Of a DNA stretch of 64,000 bases, positions 38,254 through 47,866 are shown one piece after another; the stretch's first letter is position 1, and each line of letters opens with the position of its first letter. The stretch lies in assembly GCA_016722525.1 (NCBI GenBank), contig JADKJB010000009.1, positions 1-64,000 on the forward strand, in the 5' to 3' direction. The notes beneath the pieces are model-generated. The model searched no databases. It saw nothing but the letters and a program-made list of their open reading frames with translations, and was not told where the DNA came from. The DNA is from Bacteroidota bacterium. Lineage in GTDB: Bacteria; Bacteroidota; Bacteroidia; AKYH767-A; OLB10. The translations under genes and the position numbers were made by a program.

Positions 38254-38331
38254 ATTTATTGTTAATTTCAATATGAAAAATTATTTTAACAATATTTACA
38301 ATCATTACTAAATCATTAAATACCAGATAAA

Positions 38332-38616
38332 ATGAATAAGGAACTTAGAAAAAAAATTGAAACAGAATTATCAGCATTGATTAAAAACAGTCTTTCGGTG
38401 CATAATAAGGAAACTGCAGCAGCAATTTCAAAACACATCAGAGATGGTGTTAAGAGTATCGCTAAAAAATTCGTTAAGCATTTGCCTGTTCCTGAAAATG
38501 CAAAAAGGCCTGTCGTAAAAACTAAAGTTGCGACTAAACGCAAAACTGCAGTTAAAAAATCTGCAAAAGCCAAACCCACCACAAGGAAGAAAATGACAGT
38601 AAAAAAGAAAGGCTAA
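38332..38616 (+). CDS. Small lysine-rich histone-like protein
   Basis: This 94-residue protein has a helical N-terminus (residues 1-55, NKELRKKIETELSALIKNSL) and a C-terminal tail rich in Lys, Ala and Thr (KRKTAVKKSAKAKPTTRKK). The tail resembles histone H1-type or AlgP-type DNA-binding tails. It lies between sixA and ppk1. It could bind DNA or polyphosphate, both polyanions. Lysine-rich tails are also targets for polyphosphate modification in other organisms, so the neighbour ppk1 is suggestive. The function is not established. Confidence 0.7.
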   Translation: MNKELRKKIETELSALIKNSLSVHNKETAAAISKHIRDGVKSIAKKFVKHLPVPENAKRPVVKTKVATKRKTAVKKSAKAKPTTRKKMTVKKKG

Positions 38617-38773
38617 ATCGGTAAGAAAATCTGTTGGTTTTTGTGCTTAAAAGATTTTAAACTGATCGGATTCGGGGATAGTAACAATTTCTATCTGAAT
38701 TCAATATTACAACTTTGTTGTTTCAATCCATTACAGATTACTTTACCCAAATTAAAAATTCACAATCACCTTT

Positions 38774-40833
38774 ATGGGTAAAAAAAGTGTTTTATTAATA
38801 AACAGGGAGTTGAGTTGGCTCTCTTTTAATGAACGTGTTTTACAAGAGGCCTCAGACCCAAACGTTCCTTTGTTAGAAAGAATCCGATTTCTTGGAATCT
38901 ATTCCAATAACAGGGATGAATTTTTTAGAGTCCGGGTTGCAACCGTTCGGAGATTATCCCGTTTTAATAAAAAATTGGACATCCTGCAAGGTGAGGAACC
39001 GAATGCGCTTCTGGAAAAAATTCAAAGTGCAATTTTAATGCATCAAGGCCAATCTGAAAAAATTTACGAGAACATTCTGCAAAAACTGAAACAGCAAAGT
39101 ATTTTTATTGTTAATGAATCTCAATTAAATCCTGAGCAAGGTAAGTTTGTTAGAGACTATTTTAAAAAGAAGTTCAGCCTTTACTCTTTCCTGTTATACT
39201 TGATAATAACCCCCATTTTCCTTACTTAAAGGATAAATCTATTTATTTGATCATTAAACTTTTGAATCAGGGTAAAGAAAAAAAAATCAAATTTGCTCTT
39301 GTTGAAATCCCATCAAAGAATATTTCAAGATTTTTAATTCTGCCTTCAACTAAAGATAAGAAATTCATCATTTTGCTCGATGATGTTATCAGATATAACC
39401 TCGATGAAATATTTTCCATTTTCGAATATGATCAAATCGAATCTTATGTGATTAAAATTACCCGTGATGCCGAACTTGATATCGATACTGATTTATCGAA
39501 GAGTATGGTGGAAAAAATTTCAAGATCTTTAAAGAATCGTAAGAAAGGCCTCCCGGTTCGACTGGCTTATGATGGGAATATATCGAAAGATACTTTAGAA
39601 ATGCTTATTGCCAGAATGAAATTTCGTAAAACAGATAATCTCATTCCCGGAGGAAGGACACATAATTTTAAAGATTTCATTAAATTTCCGGATGCAGGCA
39701 CGCCCAGGTTGCGTTACAAGAAAATTACTCCTTTGGAACATCCTTTACTTAAGGGACATACTACCATTTTTCCTATAATTAAAGAAAGGGATGTGATGTT
39801 ATTTTTCCCATTTCATTCTTACCATTATATTTTGAACTTATTGCGCGAAGCTTCTATCGATCCTCGTGTCGAAAGTATTAAAATTACTTTGTACCGGCTT
39901 GCAAATAATTCTATCATCGCCAATGCACTCATTAATGCGCTTAAAAATGGCAAGTCTGTAACCGTTGTTGTTGAATTGCAAGCTCGTTTTGATGAAGAAT
40001 CAAATATATATTGGGCCAATCAATTGCAGGATGAAGGAGCAACTGTTATCTATGGGGTTCCCGGCTTAAAAGTGCACTCAAAGCTCTTCCTCATTACACG
40101 CAAAGAATCCGGACGTAATGTATACTATTCTCACATTGGTACCGGTAATTTTAATGAAGAAACAGCACAAGTGTATTCCGATATAAGTATCCTAACTGCT
40201 GATGAAAGAATTACCGAAGAAGTGGTAAAGCTTTTCAATTTTTATGTAAATAATTATAAAGCGGAATCTTATAAACATCTTATCGTGGCTCCTTGGGATA
40301 TGCGGAAACGATATACCCATCTTATCAATAAAGAAATAGCAAATGCCCGGGAAGGTAAAGAGGCTTATATATGGTTGAAATTAAATAGTCTTGTTGATGA
40401 GGAAATGATTTCAAAATTGTATCAGGCCAGTCAGGAAGGTGTAAAAATTAAAATGATTATTAGAGGAATATGCTCACTCGTTCCCGGTGTTAAAGGCATT
40501 AGTGAAAATATTGATGTCATCAGTATTGTGGATAAGTTTTTGGAACACAGCAGAGTATTTGTGTTTTGTAACGATGGAGAAGAGAAGTATTTTCTGGCAT
40601 CGGCTGATTGGATGAGCAGAAACCTGGATCACCGTTCTGAAGTTGCCATTCCTGTTTATGACCCTCGCCTTCAAAAAGAACTCCGCGAATTCCTTTCCTC
40701 TCAGTTTCGTGATAATTGTAAAGCAAGAGTTATAAATCAAAAACAAGACAATAAGTATAGGAAATCGACCGCAAAAGCCAAGCATCGCACTCAAGAGGAA
40801 TTCTACCGGTTTCTGCAACAAAAGTTGAAATGA
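38774..40833 (+). pseudogene. ppk1: Polyphosphate kinase PPK1 (one frameshift)
   Basis: The protein is about 686 residues. The N-domain has LINRELSWLSFNERVLQEAS and RIRFLGIYSNNRDEFFRVRV. The catalytic part has RLRYKKITPL, SIKITLYRLANNS, the phosphorylated His in KVHSKLFLITR, HIGTGNFNEETAQVY and FLEHSRVFVFCN (second active His). The break near 39165-39170 is a missing base; the alternative frame reads VQPLLFPVILDNNPHFPYLK, exactly what the family needs, so the gene is probably intact. It makes polyphosphate from ATP. It is followed 39 bases later by ppx. Confidence 0.93.
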
Positions 40834-40872
40834 TTTGCTAATTTTAATCCCTGTTTATTTATACCTATCATT

Positions 40873-41790
40873 TTGAATACACAACAAATACTCCATTTTG
40901 CTTCCGTTGATATCGGATCAAACGCTATAAGATTGTTGTTATGTAATGTTTATGAAGGTGGCAGTGAACCTTTGTTTAAAAAGGCTGAATTAATCCGTTT
41001 CCCATTACGTTTAGGCGAAGATGCTTTCCTGAAGGGATTTATTACAGAAGAAACTATTAAGAAGCTCATCTTGGTGATGAAGGCTTTTAAATCTTTGATT
41101 GACGCTTATGAAGTTATTTCCTTTCGAGTTTGTGCTACTTCAGCCATGCGCGAAGCCTCTAACCGCAAAGAGGTGATTGAACGGGTCCGGTTAGAGGCTG
41201 GAATTACTATTGAGGTAATTGAAGGCAGGCTTGAAGCAGAAATAATTTATTCTAACCATATTGCCGAGCACCTCGATTCAGATCACTCTTACCTTTATAT
41301 TGATGTTGGTGGTGGAAGCACTGAATTAACCATTTTTTCAAATGGTAGACTGGTATCTTCTAATTCGTATAATATTGGAACAATTAGAATGTTGCATGAT
41401 AAAATTTCAAAAGAGCAATGGCGGGATTTTAAAGAACAGGTAAGAAAAATATCTGAAGGTAATCAACCAATTGTTGCAATTGGTTCTGGCGGAAATATTA
41501 ACAAAATATTTAAATTGGCTAATCGTAAAGAAAGTCAATTTTTGTCTTATATTAAGTTTAAAGAGTGTTACGATTATGTGGCTGGTTTTTCACTCGATCA
41601 ACGTATACGTGACCTTAAATTGAATCCCGATAGAGCCGATGTTATTGTTCCTGCATTTCGTATTTTTAATGCGATCATGAAATCAGCCCAAATTGAAAAA
41701 ATTATGGTCCCTCAAGTAGGTCTCTCCGATGGAATTATTCATCTTTTGTATGAGGATTTTCGAAAAGCCCAGGTGATAAACGCTATTTAA
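40873..41790 (+). CDS. ppx: Exopolyphosphatase / GppA phosphatase
   Basis: This 305-residue Ppx/GppA-family protein starts with TTG. It has the phosphate-1 loop (ASVDIGSNAIRLLLCNV), the catalytic Glu region (ATSAMREASNR, VIEGRLEAEIIYSNH) and the phosphate-2 loop (YIDVGGGSTELTIF). It is the short two-domain type without the C-terminal HD domain of E. coli Ppx. It degrades polyphosphate and possibly pppGpp. It lies directly downstream of ppk1 and they probably share a transcript. Confidence 0.93.
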   Translation: MNTQQILHFASVDIGSNAIRLLLCNVYEGGSEPLFKKAELIRFPLRLGEDAFLKGFITEETIKKLILVMKAFKSLIDAYEVISFRVCATSAMREASNRKEVIERVRLEAGITIEVIEGRLEAEIIYSNHIAEHLDSDHSYLYIDVGGGSTELTIFSNGRLVSSNSYNIGTIRMLHDKISKEQWRDFKEQVRKISEGNQPIVAIGSGGNINKIFKLANRKESQFLSYIKFKECYDYVAGFSLDQRIRDLKLNPDRADVIVPAFRIFNAIMKSAQIEKIMVPQVGLSDGIIHLLYEDFRKAQVINAI

Positions 41791-41887
41791 TATACCCTTT
41801 TCAGGGATGCTATTGTTGTTATTGGCACTTTTCAATGTTAAATGAAACTTAAAACAATATCCTTATTTAGTTAATTATTCAACTCTG

Positions 41888-41984
41888 TTTAACTTAATTT
41901 AAGTTAATTATAACTGAATTCATTGTAAATCCAATGTTTGCGACTTAACAATGAATTAAAGTCATTATAACATTGAATTAAACA
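41888..41984. promoter_or_regulatory. PHO-box-like array upstream of TonB receptor
   Basis: Four hexamers at exact 11-bp spacing lie at 41945 (TTAACA), 41956 (TTAAAG), 41967 (ATAACA) and 41978 (TTAAAC). Upstream, 41889-41907 is a palindrome, TTAACTTAA-T-TTAAGTTAA, with more TTAA hexamers near 11-bp spacing. The array ends 41 bases before the first possible start of the receptor gene. Confidence 0.5.
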
Positions 41985-42024
41985 AGAGGTGTTTATTTTG
42001 CACTATTAATTTAACGTCAAGTTC

Positions 42025-44911
42025 ATGCAAAATACACCAGTACTTAACAATACAATGAAATTTAAATTGCATTATAAATTAATTACTGTTTTGATATTGT
42101 TCCTTTTAGTTTCAATTAGCGTACATGCTCAAAACGGTAGTATCGTAGGTAAAGTGACTGATATTTCAAATGTTGGTTTACCGGGTGCCAGTGTTGTTAT
42201 TACTGGAACCACTCAGGGAGCAATGTCCGACCTGGATGGTAATTTTAAGATAACAAACGTGAAGTCGGGTAGTGTTAATTTAACAATCAGTTACATTGGA
42301 TATGTGCCTCAAACAATTCCCAATGTTTCAGTGAGCTCAGGAAGTGAAAAATTGGTAAATGTTGTTTTGAAAGAAAATATTAAGCAATTACAGACAGCAG
42401 ATGTGGTGGCACAAAGAAGCACTCATACGGAAAATGCGGTTTTAATGGAGGTGAGGCAAAGTGATCAAATAGTTAGCGGCGTTTCCAATCAGCAAATAAG
42501 TAAATCACAAGATCGCACTGCTAGTGAAGTTTTGAAAAGAATTCCAGGTGTAACAAAACGTGAAAAAGGTTTTATCATCATCCGTGGCTTGGATGAACGA
42601 TATAACGTTGCTTACTTGAACGGTACAATTGCTCCAAGTATGGAAGCAGATAAACGTGCATTTGATTTGGATTTGATTCCCAGTAATATGCTGGATCGAC
42701 TGCTGGTATATAAAACAGGAGCACCTGAATTGCCAGGTGATTTTACCGGTGGATTGATTAAGGTGGTTACACGTAATGTAACCGATGATGATGAGGTTCA
42801 GGTTAGTTATACAACCGGTGTCAGATCCAATACTACTTTTAAGGATTTTTATCAGGCTCCTAAAGGCCAAAAGGATTGGCTGGGAAAAGATGACGGTACA
42901 AGAAGTCTTCCGGGCTCCTTTCCAAAAAATCTTTATGATGTTGCCAGTTCCAATGAACTTACCACCTTGGGTAGGGAATTGCCGAACGCATGGACTTCTG
43001 CTAAAATTAAAGCAGGACCTGATCAGAAATTCAACGCTTCATTCATTAAAAATGTTAAATTCGGAAAAGTACGAGCCGGTAATATTACTTCTGTTAAATA
43101 TGATTTAACTTATGAATCAGCAACTGCTGAAAATACAGGGTTTAATGCTTACGATCCAATCCAACAAAAAAGTGATACTATTTATAGTTATCAGGATAAT
43201 TCCTACAAAGAAAATATCAGACTATCTTTAATACATAATTGGTCATTTATTCTTTCTTCGAAATCAAAACTCGAATTCAGAAATTTTTTCAACCAACAAG
43301 GATCCAATCAAACTATTCTTCGTTCAGGATCCAACTTTGAAGAAGGTAATCTGGTAAGAAGTTATGCTTATCGCTACGAGGAACGGACTATTTACAGTGG
43401 TCAACTGCATGGCTCACATGATTTATTTTCCAACAGAAGTAAACTGGAATGGACAACAGGTTATTCCTATGCACATTCAGCAGAGCCCGATTTCAGAAGA
43501 ATTCGCACTGTAAAAGATCTTTTGGCAACCAATGATAGTATCCCTTATCAAGTAATAATTGCTCCTTCTGCATCTATTCAGGATGCTGGTAGATATTATT
43601 CTGATTTGAATGAAAATACAGGAACAGTAACTGCCGATTTTGAACATACCTTAAAACCGCAATCGGAATTATTAATTCCAAAAATTCGTGCTGGTTTTTA
43701 TGCCGAAGCAAAACAACGCGATTTTAGTGCAAGATGGATGTCCTACAAGCAAGCTAAAATTGGTCAATTTGATAATGCCTTGGTGTATCTCCCATTGGAT
43801 CAAATTTTTTCACCGGCAAATATTAACGATTCAACCGGTTTTAAACTGGAAGAAGGTACCAACCCTTCCGATAAATATGATGCATCTAATGTTTTACTTG
43901 CAGGATATGTTGGATCCACCTGGCCCTTTACTGCAAAAATAACTGTTTCAGGTGGAGTTAGAATTGAACATAATGTTCAAAAACTGGAGAGCAGAACCTA
44001 TTCTAATAAAAAAATTGTTGTAGATAATCCCGTAACAAGTATTTTGCCTTCTTTAAATGCATCCTATAATTTCACTAAAAAGATGCTTCTAAGAGGAGCT
44101 TATTTCAGATCTGTAAATCGACCAGAGTTTAGAGAATTGGCACCGTTTTCATATTATGATTTTACATTTAACAACGTGTTGTATGGTAATCCGGAATTAT
44201 TAACAGCTACTGTCAATAATTTTGATTTGCGCTGGGAATTGTATCCTTCCATCAGCGAGCTGTTAACTGTAGGTGTTTTTTATAAAGATTTTACCAATCC
44301 GATTGAAATGTTTTTTGTTCCAGGTTCCGGATCCGGTGGAACAAGAAATTTCACGTATAGCAATGCTCAAAAGGCAACAAGTTTTGGTGTAGAAGTGGAA
44401 GTGAAGAAAAATTTCATCTCGTTGTTTGATACCACCGGAAAAGATCAAGGTGCTTTTATGAGAAAATTTGTTTCAAGAACCGGTGTTTTGTTTAATGCAG
44501 CTTGGATTGATAGTGAAGTGAAACTGGGAGATAAAGCAGTGGGTCAGAATGAGAACAGACCTATGATGGGGCAATCGCCTTTTATTTTTAATGCTGGATT
44601 ATTCTTCAGTAATGTAGAAAAAGTTCCAGGTTTCAGCCATATACAATGTTATAGGAAAACGACTTTTTGCAGTAGGCACATTTGGTACTCCTGATATCTA
44701 TTATATGCCACGTAATCAAATTGATTTAACTGTAACAAAAGGAATTGGAAAATATCTTGAGGTAAAATTTGGCGTACAGGATTTATTAGCTGAAAAAGAA
44801 AATTACAAACAAGATTCTAATGAAAATGGGGAAATTGACGCCGCTGATGAAACTGTTTTGTCTGTGAAAAAAGGCGCCTACTATTCGCTGGGATTGAGCC
44901 TTAAGTTTTAA
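42025..44911 (+). pseudogene. TonB-dependent outer-membrane receptor (one frameshift)
   Basis: The protein is about 960 residues. The true start may be Met at 42055, which begins the signal peptide (MKFKLHYKLITVLILFLLVS). A CarboxypepD_reg-like domain follows (GSIVGKVTDISNVGLPGASV), then the plug (SEVLKRIPGVTKREKGFIII, RGLDERYNVAYLNG) and the barrel, ending AYYSLGLSLKF with a terminal Phe. The frame breaks near 44640; the next frame continues FAVGTFGTPDIYYMPRNQID. It imports a ligand in a TonB-dependent way. Its location after ppk1-ppx, the PHO-like array and the partner lipoprotein suggest a phosphorus-containing or phosphate-related ligand. Confidence 0.85.
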
Positions 44912-45062
44912 TGTAATTTATTTATTTACTAAAAATACAGTTGAAGTTTAAGTACCCTTTGATATAATTTGATTGACATGCAATTAATAATTTAAAGAAT
45001 TTGAATTAATACTCACATAACAATTAAAATAAAACTTTGCTAACAAATAAAAATCAATACAC

Positions 45063-46435
45063 ATGAACACAAAATCATTAAACATGAACAAAGGAACAAA
45101 GTGGTTCCGTAAATTGACTTTTGCTGTTATTGCAATTGCCGCAATTTCAGTAACAGGATGTAAAGAAGACGATGATGATCCAATTGATCCGGGACCAACA
45201 GGAACCACAATTGAATTGACAGGTGACATCACCACTAATGCATTGTTGACTGCTAACAATAAATACATCCTCAAAGGATTTGTTTATATTAAAGCGGGAG
45301 CTGTTTTGGCTATCGAACCCGGTACAATAATTAAAGGTGATAAAGCAACTAAAGGAACACTTATTGTTGAACGTGGTGCTCAGATTCTTGCAGTGGGTAC
45401 TTCAACAAAACCTATTGTATTTACATCTAATCAACCGGCAGGAAGCAGGTCTTATGGCGATTGGGGTGGAATTATTATTTGTGGAAGAGCCCCAATTAAT
45501 TTGCCCGGAGGTGAAGGTACTGTTGAAGGTGGTACAAATGCGCTGTATGGTGGCACTGACCCTTCTGATAACTCTGGTAAGATGAAGTTTGTAAGAATTG
45601 AATTTTGTGGTATCGCTTTCCAACCTAATCAAGAAATTAACGGTTTAACAATGGGTGGAGTAGGTTCAACTACTGAATTAGCAAATATTCAGGTATCCTA
45701 CTCTGGTGATGATTCCTATGAGTGGTTTGGTGGAAGCGTAAATGCTTCCAATCTGGTTGCTTTCCGTGGTTGGGATGACGACTTTGATACCGATAATGGC
45801 TTTACAGGCAAAATTCAGTTTGCAGTAGCTTTAAGAGATAAAGATATTGCCGATCAATCTGGCTCAAATGGTTTTGAATCGGACAATGATGGACAGGGTA
45901 CTACCGCTACTCCAAATACTAAAACTATTTTTTCAAATGTTAGTATTTTTGGCCCAATGGCTGATGCAGGCACAGTAATTAATGGTCAGTTTAAGCGTGC
46001 GGCACACTTACGCAGAAGTACTCAAACTTCTATTTACAATTCAGTGATTGCAGGTTTCCCAACAGGGTTGTTTATTGATGGTTCATCTACAGAATCAAAT
46101 GCTGCTGCGGGCGATCTTCAATTTAGAAATTCTATTGTTGCCGGTTGTACCTTGCCATTATCTGCTTCCGTTTCCTTTGATATTCAAGCTTGGTTTGATA
46201 CTCCTGGATATGGTAATAGTGTTCTGGCAAATTCTTCCGATATTCAGTGTGGCTATCCTTTTAATTTGGATGCTCCAAACTTCTTACCTCAAATTGGTTC
46301 CCCTTTACTTTCAGGAGCTGATTTCTCTAACAGTAATTTGCAAGGGCTTACACAGGTAACTTACAGAGGTGCTTTTGGTACTACTAATTGGACTCAGGAT
46401 GGTGTAACTTCGACCCTCAGAACACAGCTTATTAA
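45063..46435 (+). pseudogene. Parallel beta-helix lipoprotein, partner of the TonB receptor (3' frameshift)
   Basis: The protein is about 456 residues with a lipobox (IAAISVTGCKEDDDDP) and an acidic linker. Asn/Gly-rich beta-helix coils follow (YIKAGAVLAIEPGTIIKG, TLIVERGAQILAVGTSTKPI, RIEFCGIAFQPNQEINGLTM). The uncorrected frame runs through a terminator to 46526. A one-base shift near 46402 gives NFDPQNTAY and a stop at 46433-46435, just before the terminator. That is far more plausible. It is probably surface-exposed and captures ligand for the TonB receptor 152 bases upstream. Databases often call relatives multidrug transporter, which the sequence does not support. Confidence 0.75.
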
Positions 46436-46470
46436 TCGAAGTTTTTGGTTGATTGAGTTTAAAATTGAAA

Positions 46471-46510
46471 GCGGCTGTATCCATATTGGAACAGCCGCTT
46501 TTATATTTTA
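46471..46510 (+). terminator. Rho-independent terminator after beta-helix lipoprotein
   Basis: GCGGCTGT (46471-46478) pairs with ACAGCCGC (46491-46498) and is followed by a T-rich run. It probably also serves the convergent terC-like gene. Confidence 0.8.
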
Positions 46511-46514
46511 TAGT

Positions 46515-47540
46515 TTAGTTGGATGAGGATTTTACAGGTTTTTTGATTAACCATGAAAGGAGTACTGATAATCCTATCAGTGAACCAATGATTCCCAGCG
46601 ATAAATCAATAGGGAATTTACCTCCATACAAGTCATTTAGCCAAGCCATTTTTAGTCCTACAAAAATCAAAACAAGTCCCAGTCCATATTTTAGCAACCA
46701 GAATTTGTCAACAATTCCTGCAAGTGCAAAATACATTGCCCTCAATCCAAGTATTGCAAAAATATTTGATGTCAACACAATGAAAGGTTCTTTAGTGATC
46801 GCAAAAATAGCGGGAACACTGTCGATTGCAAATATGATATCACTCAATTCAATAAATACAAGTGCTATAAATAAGGGTGTTGCATACAAAAATCCATCAG
46901 ATTTTCTTATTAAAAATTTATCACCTTCCAGTTGTGGAGTTACTTTTAGGTATTTCTTTAATAGCTTGATTAATGGATTTTTCTCAGGATCAATTTTTGT
47001 TTCCGGCATCCATATCATTTTGAATCCTGTAAGTATCAGGAAAACTCCGAAGAAAATGATGATCCATTGATAATCTAATAAAACCGATCCCAATGAAATA
47101 AAAATTATTCTAAAAAACAAAGCACCAAGAATACCATAAAACAAAACGCGATATTGATTTTTTTGTGGTATATTGAAATAGGTAAATATCATTACGAAGA
47201 TGAAGATGTTATCAATTGCCAGAGCTTTTTCTACTACAAAGCCAGCCAGAAACTCCAATGATTTTTCTTTTGCTGCTTCTGCATATGATAAACCTGTAAT
47301 CGAAAATACTTCTTCAGGTCGTTGCCCGAAATTCCACAAACAATATTGGTAAAATAAATAATTGAAAACTAATGCAAGTGTTACCCAAATTGCACTCCAT
47401 CCTAAAGCTTCTTTTAGTGAAATTTCTTTGGAATCTTTGTGAAAAACACCTAAATCAAGCAACAATATTAATAGGACAAACACAATAAATCCTATGTAAA
47501 ATGGAAAGTATTCTGCAAAAGGAAATAATTCAATGGCCAT
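46515..47540 (-). CDS. TerC/Alx-family membrane protein
   Basis: This 341-residue protein has about nine membrane segments. Conserved acidic motifs are FLAGFVVEKALAIDNIFIFV and FIELSDIIFAIDSVPAIFAI, the TerC metal-site helices, joined by a charged central loop. The length matches Alx rather than short TerC. Alx/TerC proteins are linked to manganese export and to tellurite or pH stress. It is convergent with the beta-helix lipoprotein. No riboswitch is evident upstream. The frame is intact. Confidence 0.9.
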   Translation of the reverse strand: MAIELFPFAEYFPFYIGFIVFVLLILLLDLGVFHKDSKEISLKEALGWSAIWVTLALVFNYLFYQYCLWNFGQRPEEVFSITGLSYAEAAKEKSLEFLAGFVVEKALAIDNIFIFVMIFTYFNIPQKNQYRVLFYGILGALFFRIIFISLGSVLLDYQWIIIFFGVFLILTGFKMIWMPETKIDPEKNPLIKLLKKYLKVTPQLEGDKFLIRKSDGFLYATPLFIALVFIELSDIIFAIDSVPAIFAITKEPFIVLTSNIFAILGLRAMYFALAGIVDKFWLLKYGLGLVLIFVGLKMAWLNDLYGGKFPIDLSLGIIGSLIGLSVLLSWLIKKPVKSSSN

Positions 47541-47866
47541 AGCTAAGTATCTTTTGTAGTATTTATTTGTTTTGTATCAACTCAATACAACAACTTATTG
47601 GTTGGTTTGTTAAAAAATCCTTACTAATGGTAAGTGTTAGATTTTCAAAGGAGCTATTTTTTTATTTCTTTTCTTTTTTTCTTTGGAATAGATGTAAATC
47701 CAATATTTTTAAATAGTTGCTAATCAATTGTTTAAAACTTTTTCCGAGTTACTTTGTTTAGCTTTTAGTATTCAGTGCAAAATAGTCTAAATTTTACAAT
47801 AAAATAACCCAAAAGTATGATGACCTTTTTTAGTGATTCATTATATTTGCATTCAATAAGATATAA
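47541..47866. promoter_or_regulatory. Divergent promoter region of terC-like and beta-helix genes
   Basis: A perfect TAnnTTTG -7 box, TATATTTG, lies at 47842-47849, 17 bases before the ATG at 47867. No convincing -33 TTTG is found at the right spacing. The rest is AT-rich and shows no gene or structured RNA that I recognise. Confidence 0.45.

Noticed and set aside
46436..46526. C-terminal extension of the beta-helix lipoprotein
   Set aside because: The extension would be translated from a terminator hairpin. A one-base correction gives a natural stop just before it.
47541..47866. Manganese riboswitch (yybP-ykoY type) upstream of the terC-like gene
   Set aside because: The typical paired stems and conserved loop sequences are not visible. 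The region is simply AT-rich.
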